A stretch of DNA of 64,000 bases, from the NCBI GenBank assembly GCA_013398955.1, contig VWPU01002944.1:39469-103468 (forward strand). The letters are read 5' to 3'. A program made the translations under genes and the position numbers. Below the pieces are notes generated by a model. The model was not told the origin of the DNA, made no database searches, and was given only the letters and a program-made list of their open reading frames with translations. This document shows, one piece after another, positions 1 to 13,510 of this stretch. This DNA is from Callaeas wilsoni. Taxonomy: Eukaryota; Chordata; Aves; Passeriformes; Callaeidae. The number at the start of each line of letters is the position of its first letter. The first letter of the stretch is position 1.

Positions 1-3000
1 GGAAGGTATGGGAATTTATTATGCCAGTCCTGCATCAGACAGGTCTTACATGAAAAGTATGTGGCCTCCTCGTGCTCTCTGAGGTCTACAGAAGGAGATG
101 CAGCATCTGCTGAAGATTAGTGTTTCTGACCTCCATACATTTCTGAAATATATTGACCCTATATATCACCAAATTGAAGAATTTTAGTATCTTTTTGACC
201 ACATTTTCCAAAAAACCTGATCTTAGTGACATGCACAAAGACAACTTAAAAATCCTTTTTCTAAACTCATGTGTAATGCTATAAAAAGACAAAAGAAATT
301 ATCTGGTTTTATTTAAACTGAAATAGAGCTTTTGCTGATCTCGATGTGGATGACATTATTTCCAGTTTAGTGGTTTTATCCACAGCTCAGCCTTGCATTT
401 TTTTTAATTGGGTCAGAAACATGCCGATAGCAGAAATCCATTTTAAAGAATCCAATGACAATAGCACGTGCCTTTTTTTAGCTTAATGGAAATGAACACG
501 CTAATTAAACCCAGAAAAGATACCCAGAATACTGGGAATTAAAGAAAAATCTACCTAGTATGTGCTATCTCATGATAATAAAATAATCCTGAAATTAACA
601 TCACAAACAGAATCGGGTAATTTTACTCCAAAATGCTATCATAAAATATTATTGTATGATGCAAATAAATACACTAACAGTTTCTTACAATAAAGTCGCT
701 TCAACTGCATCACTGTTTGCTGAAAAATGTCATTATCTATAGTTGATAAAAATCTTAACCTTTCTCAATTGATACTGTCTTGTTACTAATTCCTCCAACT
801 TGCTAGTGCTTGTGAGTCACGTCATAATAAAATGTTTAAAGTCTACTCAGTATAAGCTACAGACTCCAGATTTCCTGTTTTCCCATATTACTTTCTTAGT
901 CAGGCTGCTGTCTATTTTAAGCAGAACAGCTAAGAAAAGGCAGAACTTAACAAAAATTAAAACAATGTTAAAATAGATTTTCAAAATTAGAAATGGATTT
1001 AAGCATATATTGAACATCTGCTACATCTGAAATAGACTGCTTATAAATTACTTCTAGGAAAGTAGCATCTGAAACTTGTTTATTTAAAGCACTACTTTCT
1101 TCCTTGTCCTTGCAGCCACTTTTAAACAGCCACAGAAGTCTTAAGCATGTTTATATTAATTTTAATGTTGGCAAAAAATACCCAGTAGCTGATTTTAATT
1201 AAAACATTGACCACATACTCCTAAAAAAAGCATCTTAAAAGAGATTACACATTTTTGTTGAAATATCAGTTGTGCACAAAATCTCAGACCTTTTTACAAC
1301 ACCAATCCTTCTACTCATAGTGATTTTGAGTAATAGACAAGTTACAATACATGTTGAAAATACACTGTCTAGATCCTTTAGAAACAGTCTTGGAACTATA
1401 TTTTTCTGGGTCTTTTCTAAAAGCAACTGCTTATTCTGATAGGATTGCTAAGGACGGTTAAGATGCACTTATAGTTAGTCTGAAAAACATGTTTAGCACC
1501 AATTCTGTGTTTATTCCTCCCTTAAGTAATTGTTTCTATATGAAGTTTTTCTGTGATGTAATACTGTTCATATGAGAACAGTATAATAAAACATTTCTAA
1601 AACACAAAAGCACTGAAAATAAGCATCCTGTAACTGAAAGATGTGTTGTGACCTTAGTGTATGACTTGTACTTCCCACAAAACCAGACTGTCAAAAGCAA
1701 AAGTTGACCATGACATTTTGAAGTAATGAGCTTTTGATAAAGTCTTAAAACCTAAGAGAGATAGCAAATGCACATAAGAAAATCTGATTAACTAAGAATT
1801 TCAATTCAGAGATAAGGTGTTACAAAACCCAAGCTGGTTTGCATTCCGGTCATGTGACAACTAAACCCACAATCATTTAAATTAAAGTGTGAAAGCTGCA
1901 CAGCACTTAAATAACACGTCCACCAAAGTGTAAAACTAAAAAATTTTGAAAAGTAATGCATTACCTGTTCACTATTTTCCCATGTAATTGCAAGAGAGCA
2001 CATCTTTATTTCGCAGCACTGCCCGCCAGCTGTAAACATTTGCGATGCTTCAACACGCTTCAGCTCCATCTTTCTGCTATTTTCTGTCTACACCACTGGT
2101 TTAACAGTTTGTTGTGAACAAGCCAAAACAACAACCCTGCACATCTTATGAGTTCCTGCATGGCTTTTTGGCTCAGCACAATCAATAGTAGGTAGGATGC
2201 CTTTTGATCTTATTCCAAATGGGATAAAGGTTTTCCCGAACTCTTTATCGATATGAAAAGCTGTCTCTCTGCATTCATCAGCAATCAGCTAACGGAAAAG
2301 GCTAGTGGATTTTGCCAGCAGTAAAAGACCTAATCACAGCAAGATCAAGCCAGCTGTCAACTATAATCAGCTTGATTCATTGCACTTTTCATATTCAATG
2401 GAAAATGTTGAGCAACACACAGTTCTTTCACAGTTATCAGGTTAAACTGAAAATGTAAGAATATAGGCAATTTAGCTTTAGAAACACATGGATTATTTGT
2501 TCCTTTGTATTTCTGTAGTATTACCAATGCTGGGCCAAAACTAAATACCAAATAGATCACTAAATCATTGATTTTTGTATGTAATTTTACTGTTTAAAGT
2601 GACAGCAAACCATACCACCTGAAACTTAACAAAGAGTTTCTTTATTAACAGAGACTGCCTAAGATAAAAGGCAAACAGTAGAGTCAAAATAGATACCACA
2701 ATCTTATGCAAATAACCTTTCCAGTGTTTGCTATTTGCTTTTCCCTACATAATTCAGCTTTTTCTTGAATCTTGCGTGCAACAAGATGAATATATGAGCC
2801 AGCAATAAAGCTAAAGCATGTGTGCAATAGCATAAATCAAGAACCTGCAAGCCAGAGAAGACTGAAACAAGCCAAAACCCAGATCTAAGGATTTTTAAAT
2901 ATTAAACATTACAGGAAACACTAAACCCTACTAACAATTCCTTATGTATCTACAAATCGGGATACTGTAGAAGATAAAACCTCAAAACATAAAAAGCTGT

Positions 3001-6000
3001 AATTTACCTTGTCAAACTCACGAATGACATGCAAGTTCACCCTCTCTTCCTTCTTTCAAGAAAGTAATTCAAGCATGATTCAGTGCACTTATACAAGAGA
3101 TCCAGCCAAATGGGTCTCCATAAGCACACTGAAGAACTCTATGTCCAAGCACAATACAGCGACTATTCCAGCTGAATAAAGAACAGGCTTATTTTTAGCA
3201 AGCACGTAAAGGTATGAGCTGTAGAGTAGGTTCATCCACTAGGAATATGAGAAGAAGAACAAGTTTAACTCCCTTGCTTCTAAATTAGCCAGAGGGACTT
3301 TAATTTTTCTCGGCTTTGATCCGAGGAAGACTGCAGGGGGAACAAACTTAACAACAATTAGATCTGGAGGCAGCTGCAGAAACAACAGAAAAATGGAAAG
3401 GTTCACTCGCCTGGGAAAAACAGGCAGGTGGGAAATAGGTATGCCTGGTGTCCAGAGGCGAGGTGGACAGGCAACTAAATGAACAAGTCAGTGAACATGG
3501 AAAGGTGTGTCAGAGAAAGGAGGCCACAGCAGCACTGCATGAGAAACACCACAGAGACCATGGAAAAGATGAGAGAAAACACTGATCTGAAAGTGACATA
3601 GCTACGTAAAAGACAGAACTCTAAATGTGGACTGAAAATGATTAGTTGGCCTTGCACGGACCAGTAGAGTCTCCTGCTCTGAGCTGAAAGCTGCTCAGAG
3701 ACAGAGCAACAATCCAAACTCTCAAACTTTCACATTTAAGCTCCTGGAGCCATGCAGTGAATTTCATAACCGGTCTCCTGTAATGATCCACAGAAATGAA
3801 GAAAAGGACAAGCCCCATCTTCCTTAAAATGACTTGATATTAAAATACTTGGCTTAACTAAAAATGATCCTAATGTGACTGCAAAAGGATACAGCTGTGA
3901 CAAGGGGCACTGAAGTTTACAGCGCAGATGTAAGCGCTGCATAGCAACACTTCAGAAAAACAACAAGTCTTTAAGTAACGTTTGAGTTAATATGTATAAT
4001 GTTATGTATCAGCTGAAACCCATTCTAAATGGTTCTAACTTTATTTCAGGGCCAAGTAGCTCAGGATCTCTATGTGCAGTGACAACTGGAAGCAATTATT
4101 CACATGCTTCATTCAGTTAAAAATCTAGGTAAAACAGTGAATTGTATTGCTCCATGTCCACAAAACAAACGTAGGAAAATAAATACCATGGTTAGAGGTT
4201 AAACAAACACACAGACTTCTCCTCCTTCTCCTCCCATGGATATCTGCAACTAAGTATTGCTGTAAAACTGCAAAGCCATGAGTGAGGAAAAGCAAAGCTA
4301 GACCTGTAAGAATGGGAACTAGAGGTAGAGATTCAGTAAGTGGTGCAGTTTAGGTATTTTCTCCTCTGCAATATGAGAATCCATCTGTTGTTACAGACTA
4401 GGAAACCACATATTCAGTTCCTGTAACTTGTTAAACAGAACTCTCTTTGATGCCCAGAAGAGCAGCAGAACCCCAAAATCTGTACACTGCCAAGCGAGTG
4501 TGTGTTAATGCATGTACTATACAAGTCTGTATACTGTGACTCTTGCATCCACGGCCATCTAGATAGATATCTGGTATCCAGAGTGACAGAGATTAAAAAT
4601 TACGTAACTGCATGGAGAAGACATGGAGGAAAACAGTCCTTTCACAATGTTCCAAGTGGATTCAGAGAATGCTTCCTGGTCCCAACTACTCAAATAAGCC
4701 TTAGATTCCTCAAACCAAACTAAGTCAGATGTTAAAAGTATTAGTCATAAATTAATGCTATCGTAATTAAAATTGTAACAGGAGAATAATCACAGAGTAA
4801 GTGCAATGAAACTTTTGAAATTATTCTTATAAAATCTAAACATATAGTAACTTTGTCTACAATGGACTGAAATATATTTGAGATTGCACAGGACAAGTCA
4901 AAACGCTGTTTCTATGACATTCCAAATCCAAGAAAGATGTGATTCTGCCTAAAAAGTTTTAAAAAGGCCTCAGAAGAAGGTATGAGGTCAAGAGCATTTG
5001 AATTCCCTACAGTTTCACAGAAATTCTTTCTATGGGATCACACAAGTTTTAGTCTTGTAGAGATGCTCCCCTACATAACTATCCTTTACTGAGGTGTGAA
5101 AAGACTCAGATTTCTAGTCCAGCAAGAATTCAAAAGCTATTCGTACGCATTAAAATTAGCTTTAGACTGTAATTTGTTTTTCTGGTTCCTAATTTAATTT
5201 TTTTCCCTTAAATCCTTTAGTTGGATTAGTTTTTCTATTTTTTTGAAGAGCAGCATACTGCCAGCTGTCTGGAAAATGTTTCAGACAGACTTAAAGAATT
5301 GTATCAGTCTGTGGAGAATCCAAACTCTATTAACACTGACCTAGGAACTCATTTAGGAATTTGATGATGCAGAAGGCTGATGCAGGGGCAGCAAGGCTCC
5401 CCTCTCTGACAGGTAAACAATTTTCAGAATCTATGTCTTATACGAGGGAACACCTCTGACAGCAGGAGTAGCAGATAAAATAAGTTTTTGTCTCTTTTAA
5501 CAAAAGCAACAGAGAAAGTTGCAGCAGAAAACTGGGAAAACTTGAATCTGATGTAATTACCCTTTTATTAGAAGTTCAAAAGGTTCCAGGAAGCTTATAT
5601 GAGTATTTCTTTAGAAAAAAATACTTTTCTGTAAAGTGTTAGAATTCTTTGTGCCTACATTGTTTAAAATCATCTTTTAATGAAATTATTTGCTTTGACT
5701 TTGCTACGAGACCCCTGAATCTAGATTTCAAGAGTGACATGGTTTTTCTGTTTGTTTTAAACAAATTTGATTAAAACCTGTCTTATGTGAATGGCAGCCC
5801 CTTCCAAGCACATTGTTAAATGTTATAAACAGAGTGCTTAATACTTACAAGCTTATATTAAATTGAATTTGCAGCTCAGCTTTGAAGAACAACTTCTATC
5901 CAGACTAAGCTCTTTATCCTTCAATAGTTCAAATGAGAAACTTCAAGCGAGTACATATAATGTATTTCTCATCTGAGTTTATTACTTCTGTTAAAAATGT

Positions 6001-9000
6001 GGCTTGTTTGCCTTTTCCCTCACAATTAGATTTTGTTATATCTTCACCTGACAGGTTAAGGAAACTTTTATTATTTTGTATGTGCAAGAATCCTTGTAAA
6101 TGCTCCCCCCCCATGGTAAAACGTACATTAGACGTTTAATGCCTTTTTATCTGGTCACACTCGTATGGATGAAATGGTTAAAACTAATGAACAATATATA
6201 ATTCTATTTGAGGATTTTGGCACTGCTTGTAAATCTATCTAATCTCTAAGCATGGAATGGGACAAGTCACACCACAGGCACCCAAAAGCAGTGTAGCTTT
6301 ACTGCTGTCATGATGGAGTGGAATACAGAGACTGCATCAGAGGGCATCTACCCTCCATCAGCAACCACAGACTCTCTGAAATTAAATCAGTACTATGAAA
6401 AACTGCCTTGTGTAAACACGTATGTAGAAGTTTTAAAGCATCTGTTAATGGAATTTCCCTAAGAATTCCCTCAGTATCCTGATACTAAAACAGTTGGACT
6501 ACCTGTTGTAATTTTTGCTAAAAGCCTGATTTGAGACTCCTTAATAGAAATAGTGAGCACGAGCTCTGTTATTTAAACAGCACAAAACTTTTAACACTCA
6601 ACTTCATCTACTGGTGTCAGCTTCAAGACTAAGAAAATTTGCAGGAGTGTGTCTCCGGTTTGGGATGATGGTGCAGTTCTCTTCCTCTACAAATATTTCC
6701 TTTATACTAATGCTAACACAAATTCTGTAGTGAGATAAAATGAGGTTCCTCTTCGTATTTCTTAGCAAAGGCTTCAGTCAACATCCATTAGGAAAAAGGC
6801 TTATTGATAGCATTCTCTCTAAATCAAGGGAGCAATTTTACAAACAGGGAAAATAAGTTTAAAAAATTGGCACCAGAGACCACAAACTGAGATTTTATGC
6901 TCCCCAAGTAAATTATTATGTATAAAAATAATTAATATTTAAATTCTATTATTATTTATATTTATATATAAGCAACTACAGCAACTGAGTATTTCATCAT
7001 ATATGGACCGTTTTCATTACACTAATCTACTTTTATTTAGTCCAATACATTTGACTTCTGTCACGTTCCTCTACCACATCCTTTTTTCCCCTCTGAGCTA
7101 CATCTGTTTTCCTGTTTTCTCATGTCCAAGAAATTTCTGGGTTATCTGATCACCTTTTCATCTGGACAACTGTCATCATCCCGTCAGTGCTCTTTCTGGG
7201 AGGGCAGCATCTGATCCACGTCTCCCATCGAGGGCCGGCGGCTGCACGGGGACGGGGCTCCCCAGTCCCTCTCCTGTCTGCCACTGACCCCCAGTGGTTT
7301 CACCTATATTTGCTCTGCCTCACTGTGCAGACTGCTGCTGCTGCTATGGAGTGATGCTTGGATCATGCTAGGACATCTGGACGCAAACAAGACCCAGCAT
7401 TTGGACGACCACTGTTTCACAGCCACTGAGCACAGAATCAAAGAATGATTTAGGTAGAAAGGAGCCTCTGGAAGTCATCTGGTTCAATAAGCCCCGATTG
7501 GAGCAGTTCAGACTGCTCAGGACTTTATTCAGCTAGATCAAAATTCCACAGACTCTGAACGGTCTGTTCCAATAGCTGTTACTCTCAATGATAAAACGTT
7601 TTTTCCCGTATTTATTTAGAATTCCCCTTGTTACAACTTGTGTTCAGATCCAACTGGCTCAGTTACACAAGCAAAAGAAAGGAAGAGAAGGAAGAGGCAG
7701 CTGTTCTGAGAGAAGAGAATCCCTCCTGAGACACTGTCCAATCTCCCTGGCAAAAGGAAATGTTTAGTTATGTAAGTCTGATCTTCACCTATCTATACCT
7801 TTGTGTACTGGCAGAAAGAGATCCGGTCCTGATTACAGCATAATTCCACTTCTAAGAAAGAAAGTTGTAGACAAAAAGCAAACCCCAAAAGGTCACCTCC
7901 AGAATAAGAGCACTTGTCACTTCACAAAACCTCACAGAGTTTTTCCTTTTAGACTTTGTTATGCAGAATGCAAAGCTCCCAGATGAATACTTACAGATAA
8001 GTATTCTTTTTACAACAATGCATGTTTCAGTGCTGGAAGAGACTTAGCCTATTCTATTTTTAACTTGAAAGATAATCTAATGAAATTTAAGTATTTACAT
8101 AATGTGATTTTAAGCTAACCATTATTTAAATAATTGCTGATCAAGCACATATCTTTTCAAAGAACAACAACAACAAAATCTTTCTGCATATGACAAAATG
8201 TCAATTAATAGAATAATCTAAATTTAATTGGATAGATTGCCCATAATTTTTTCCAAGACTATTGGTTCAATCAATAAAACTAACATTCATTCTAAAGTTT
8301 TCTCTGCATGTCACACTTGCAGCTCTACCCAATATTATGCAAGAAATCAACTGTTTCATCATAAAAGCAGTACACATAATAAAAATATACCTGAATCCAG
8401 AGTATTTGGTAAGATTTGAGCTATCTTCAGTGTTCCATTGGTGTGTGTTGATTTTAGGGCCAGTCTAACATTCAGCATGCCAGCAACAATGAATAAGCCT
8501 AATGCATTACGTAAGTGTAAGCTGATTAAATCCTTGATCCTGAAGCCACCTCTTTTCCCCCTCCTCCCCCTCTGATTTAAAACTTAGCATAATTGAAATT
8601 CTTAGTTTTAAACACTTCCAAAACCTAATTTATACCATTTTTGGCATAAAACCCATTATAGTTTTACATTACTATGATACCTTAAGGTTTTAGTCTTTCT
8701 TCTATTTTAATAAACCTTGTATTTAACACACTTTATTTCCTAAACCTGGTCCTTTTTAAAGTGATCAGTTCCCTAACAAATTTTAATTTTGTGGCAAACT
8801 TTTAGGATCTAAAAAAAAAAAAGAAAAATGAATGTACTGAATGGCATGAAGATAGAATTGTTATTCAAGTTATCAAGTCTGAGCTCTACCCATAAAAACT
8901 CACAGTAAATTCAACTCAATATAGAGCCATGCTATCAGAAAGCTTAGCCCTGCCAAGAAGTGATTGTAAGGCATTCTGCACATGCCAGTCCGAATTTCCA

Positions 9001-10406
9001 AATATACTGTATCTCAAATGCAGTATCTGAGCCACAACCCACGTGGAGCAGTACATCAGCGGAGGTCATGAAAGAGTTATGTTCCCCCAGCACTTTACAG
9101 CACCATGATCTCACTACATTGTCAATATGACAATGGCAGCAGGATAAACAGATCCATGCAGCAGAGGGTATCAGCCAGTGCTCTCTACAGAAAAGGAACG
9201 TAGAAAGCAATACATGATTAACTGTTTTGAATAGGGAAAAAAATTCCTTCCCCTAGGTCCACATGCCGTACACAAAACAAGCTGCAAAGAGCTGCAAACT
9301 GACTGAACAACTCTGTTGATACATGGGAGTGTGAGTGAATTTTAGATGTTTTATCAGGCAATAAACAAGCACAGAATTGTTCAATCTGCACAAATTTTTT
9401 TAACATTTTTGTTCTTTTTTTATTTAAGACTTCTCAGATTGAAAAAACGGATTTGTTTGCTTTTAAATTTTAAGTATTTTTTTACTCTGAAAAAACCATA
9501 TGCACATTTATAAAGTGGCAGTGCTTCACTGAGACAATATAACTATGAATTGGTGAGCTCAATTGTTTTTATTGAAATTTGACAATGTTTAAACATAGCT
9601 AACTATAGCTAGAGTGTCTTGGTAAAGGCAGCAGTATAGGTTCATTCACTACAACACAGCAGAATGGTCCTGAGCAAACAAGAATAGACTATGCTTTGTA
9701 AAATCTTCATTAGTATTGAGGATGAAACAAGAGAGAATAAAGTAAGGAGAGTTTCAGCTCAGGAGTAGAAGGCTTTTAAGACCTTTTTGAAAGAGATATA
9801 CTATGTTTTATGAATAAAAGAGAAAATGTTCAAGCCAGGAGTCACAGGTTCCCTGTGGTATATAATTTGTATTTTAAATTAGAAACCTAGTAATATGTTA
9901 GTAAAAAAAACTCCATATGTAGAAATGAATCAAGTGCATAACGACAGTATAAAGTGATAGCTCTGAGGGGTATGCAAGCTCTTCTACCAGCATCTGAAAA
10001 CATCCCAATCCATAGATGCATCCTCACATTTCAACATATAAGGGTGTGTCATGAATCAGTACCAGTGAGATAAATCAAAGAAAAGATATGTGGACAGGCA
10101 ATACAAGTGTGAAAGAATAATGTAGCTTGTTTTTACTTCATACAGAATGAATAAAACAGATTAGAACATGAATTAAATAAGACTTCGGGGCTTCTCGCAT
10201 CACGTAACTTCTTTCTAGACAGAAAATTCAGAGTAGTTGATGAAAACAACACATTGTCCCAGTCACTTTCTAACAAAATCAAAACAAAACCAAGATCAAT
10301 ATATTTTTCCCCAGTTCCCATCATAATACACCTTGAAAAGTCATAATTTTTAAAACACCAAGTATTTGAGTGGTGCTGATCCAAACCTTTAGGATTTATT
10401 ACATAC
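1..10406 (-). other. PPP1R13B: PPP1R13B intron 4 (partial), no exon recognised
   Basis: This stretch lies downstream of coding exon 4 on the minus strand and should be the start of intron 4, because the next expected ASPP1 exon (the Q-rich coiled-coil start, LTLSELQ-like) is not visible on either strand. It is AT-rich with no sustained coding signal. It holds one CR1 fragment at about 7431-7655, preceded by an unusually GC-rich patch at about 7190-7430 that I cannot classify. A 15-codon splice-flanked frame at 3008-3052 is discussed as a weak candidate micro-exon. Short open frames here have no recognisable homology. Confidence 0.75.
7431..7655 (-). repeat. CR1 LINE 3' fragment
   Basis: Read on the plus strand, the segment starts with cacagaatcaaagaatg, continues through 'gaagtcatctggttcaa', and ends with the 'cttgttacaacttgtg' portion. 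This is the reverse complement of an avian CR1 3' end, so the element points to the minus strand. It is 5'-truncated and diverged, as most CR1 copies are. It lies inside PPP1R13B intron 4 in the sense orientation of the gene. The family call is from memory of the CR1 consensus. Confidence 0.85.
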
Positions 10407-10474
10407 CCCATTCTCTGTTCGTTTCTCCACAGGTATATTTATGCCATTTCTTTGATTTTGGGCTTGACGTCCAC
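10407..10474 (-). CDS. PPP1R13B: PPP1R13B (ASPP1) coding exon 4
   Basis: This 68-nt internal exon encodes residues 93-115. On the minus strand the acceptor is TTTACTTTTAG and the donor is GGG|GTATGT. The codon split with exon 3 (A + GT) gives Ser93, followed by GRQAQNQRNGINIP and then VEKRTENG. From memory, human ASPP1 has [20 protein letters not shown] and then KRTENG at the same place, so the C-terminal KRTENG block is conserved and the middle is shorter and diverged. The exon ends in phase 0. Function: it belongs to the linker between the N-terminal ubiquitin-like domain and the coiled coil. It was found by splice sites and homology, since it is too short and split to stand out as an open frame. 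Exon 5 must lie beyond the left edge. Confidence 0.9.
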
Positions 10475-11970
10475 CTAAAAGTAAAGCATCACTCTTTAGT
10501 GTGAAGTTCAGGTTTTCAACACAAATGGGTTTTACTCTCGAGTCTGTTCTCAAATATTCTGAGAATTCTGTTCAAGAATTTGTATCAAACTTTTACCTGT
10601 AAATTTTTATTCTGCTACTTCCAAGTCTTTCTTACTAAAGTTACTTTTTGTAAGCAGTGAATCAGCACAAATAAAGCTTTTACTTCACAGAATTCCTCAG
10701 TTAAAAGTACAGACATGTGGCTCTATTTCTCTGACTTCTCTTTAGGCAAAGATGTCATGAAGGGCAATGTACTTGAGTTTTATATTTTGTGTCCATGAGA
10801 AGCAGTAGCTTCAACTGAATTCATTATAAATTAATATAGTAGAGGAAGCTTTTCTAATTTCTAACTTATAAACAACTTTAATCTAGAAATCAATCCATAG
10901 GCCAATGATGAATTAAAAAGCCTCGCATGCATGGTTCAGAAGCAATGCTCTCCTTGTACATTGAAATTCTTTGGCTTTAAGTGTATCTTAAATTTCTTAA
11001 CATACTTTGTATTTGTACTGCCTACAGGATAACAGACTATTTTACAAAGTACCTAATTAATACAAAATTCCCTCACACATTTTTGGGTCTGCTACTTCTG
11101 CATTCAAAACAAGCAGGAACCACTTAAAAAAACAAAGAAGCCTCAGCTGAAAGCAATAAGGACTCAGCAAAGACTTGAAATGCTGTTGTTAAAAGTAGTC
11201 AGATTAGTTGAATGAGTCAGGATAATCTGGGCACGCAAACACACCTCACTGAGACACCTTTCCTGTGCCTCAGACTGTCTGACAGCCATTAAGTCCATAA
11301 TGCACACCCTCAAAACTCTTCTCATAGATTAAGTACAGGCTACATCAGTAAGTTCAGAAAACTAAAACACTTCTATTTTTTAAATTCCAGTCTTTTAAGA
11401 AACCCCACTTCATAGGGCACTGTTTCATGTAAACACTTCTCCTACAGAACCAAGCAGACCAGCAATTTTTCAAGATGCAAATTATCATGACTATTAAACA
11501 TACGAACATGAAGTACTGAGAAAGCAAAGGCAATGAAACCTCTGCCAGTGATGTCCCTAAAATAGATTTGAGTTTTTAAAGGAGGCAAAGGAGTTTACCA
11601 AGTCTTTCTCTGTGCAACTGAAAGAACAAGAGCTCAAAAAGAACCATTCTACTCTCTCAAAATGTGGGACTTTCTCTCAATAAGAAAACACTACATCAAG
11701 TCTCTAACATCCACCAACTTTTCTGGATCCAAATTAAGCAGAATACAATCAGATCTTGCTATTACTCAACAGACTGGTAGAAATTATTCTAAAGAAGAGA
11801 ACTGGAGAACAAGAATAAAGGTGCCCCTGAGGAAGGTTCAAAATGGCTTTGGTATAAGGAAGCTGTATTACATATAACATGAAGTTCACTGAACGAACTG
11901 AAAACCAAACTCACTTCAGAAATCTTTTAAATCTGTTTCAGTAACAACACTACAGGATAAATGTACTTAC
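10475..11970 (-). other. PPP1R13B: PPP1R13B intron 3
   Basis: This intron of about 1.5 kb is bounded by GTAAGT at the exon 3 side and TTTTAG at the exon 4 side. It is AT-rich, and I see no repeat family, RNA gene or coding signal in it. Confidence 0.85.
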
Positions 11971-12090
11971 TTTGTTCATTGCTTTCAGCTGGTGACTCTT
12001 CATGACGAAGAAAAAATTTCACTTCTTCCCTGCGGGGCCCCCACTTCTGCAGGTGGTCATACATCATGTGATCAAAGGGTATGGGGCGCT
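11971..12090 (-). CDS. PPP1R13B: PPP1R13B (ASPP1) coding exon 3
   Basis: This 120-nt exon encodes the end of Glu53 to Gln92, with one base passed on to exon 4. The acceptor is ACACTTCTAG and the donor is ACAAA|GTAAGT. The frame reads [18 protein letters not shown], then [16 protein letters not shown] and AESNEQ. This is nearly identical to what I recall of human ASPP1 (MMYEH, HEDSP). The paralogue ASPP2 has clearly different residues here (ERPVADNERMFDVLQ), so the assignment to ASPP1 is firm. The segment completes the N-terminal ubiquitin-like/Ras-association-like fold of ASPP proteins. ASPP1 binds p53-family proteins and PP1 through its C-terminal ankyrin-SH3 region, which is not in this window. 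No frameshift or stop is present. Confidence 0.97.
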
Positions 12091-13378
12091 CTAGAAGTGT
12101 AAGACCAAAATAACCTCACCACAACTCCTTAAAATCAAGCAGGGTTATACAAAACTCTTATTAATCACCAGAATGTCCTTTCTAATAGCAATTCAATCTA
12201 TCCAACGTATTTTGTTTTACACAAAGTCTAAGAAACAGGCACCAACAGACATTGGATGGATGGTATTAAAAGCTGGCCTGTTACTGTAACACAGCTCACT
12301 GCTCCACAGCACTACAGAACCAGCTTGCAAATCCATACCAGTGTTTAGGAACCCTAATTTAGGAAATAGCAACTTTGCTCCCCATCACCACCAGATGGGC
12401 AATTTGTTCTACTATTAAAATGATTCATTCAATCTGAGCCTCTGGGTTTCCATGCAGACTAAAAGCCTTATCATTATATTGACATTTCATCTCCTAAGAT
12501 GTACCTTGAGCAGGTACTCCCACTCTAATACACTTTGCCAGACACTAACTTCCAGTATATGTGGAATTACTGGCAACTCTTTGAACAAATAAAGACTGAG
12601 TTCTATGCAACAGTCATTCTCTTTGCTTTTCCCCACAAAACCAGGAAACATTCGCATAGAATAATTATTTCTTCTACACTGATCAAATATATTATTACTA
12701 AGAGGCTGCACACTATGTATTTAGTATTTCAAAATGAAAAGACATTTAAGAAGACAAGTTTTTCACTGCTTCCATAATTACACTTGCATTTATTACCCGA
12801 TGTTTTTATTAAGATAATAAAATCCCCATTTTAAGACCTAATACTAGCTAAAGTACCAAAATACATCTTCTCACCCGAATAAAGTTATATAATATAATAT
12901 ACTTTATTGTTAAAAGAAAAATGCTTTTGGCTTACAAAACCCAAACCACACTATCTCCTACCAGGAAAAGCACCACTAACAATTTGTTATCCATTTCACA
13001 CCCATTTGACATGAGAAGACAAAATGATTCAAAGATATAAGAGAAATCTCGGGGAAGGCTTGGGAAAACCAAATCACAAATATACCTTTATGTAATGATA
13101 TTTACCTAGATTTATCTACATTATGAACGACATAGATGTACACATGTCTTGATACTCTTGGGATACTTAACAGCAGTACTTAAAAAAACAATACATTTTT
13201 ATCAGTTGTTTCACAGTGCATTTAATACAATAAACTGTTCTGTCAAAATATGTCATATCAAATAGGTATGTGATTAATGCCGTTTAGCCACAGTTATATG
13301 TAGCTGCTTTCAGTGGGGAAGGGTCATTTAAACCACAAGCTAATCAAATTCATCAGGGGACTGGTTACTTATCTTTCT

Positions 13379-13510
13379 TAAAAAAAAAAAACCCAAAAAA
13401 ACCCCAAAAAACCAAAAAAACCACCAAACAAACAAACAAAAAAACCAAACAAAAAATAAACTCCCTCCCACCCTGCAAAAAACCCACCCCCCCAAAACCA
13501 AAACACAACA
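13379..13510. repeat. A/C-rich low-complexity tract
   Basis: About 130 bases consist almost entirely of A runs broken by CC, CCC and CCCC, with a C-dense core (ccctcccaccctgc, then aaaaaacccaccccccc) at about 13463-13493. Transcribed as part of PPP1R13B it would be U/G-rich, with at least five G-runs of three or more in the core. Minus-strand frames through it, rich in F, G and W, are artefacts of the composition. Confidence 0.9.

Noticed and set aside
1967..2057. Exon-like minus-strand segment ending GAACAG|GTAATG
   Set aside because: The acceptor lacks a pyrimidine tract, the frame required to follow exon 4 (phase 0) meets an early stop, and the peptide does not match ASPP1.
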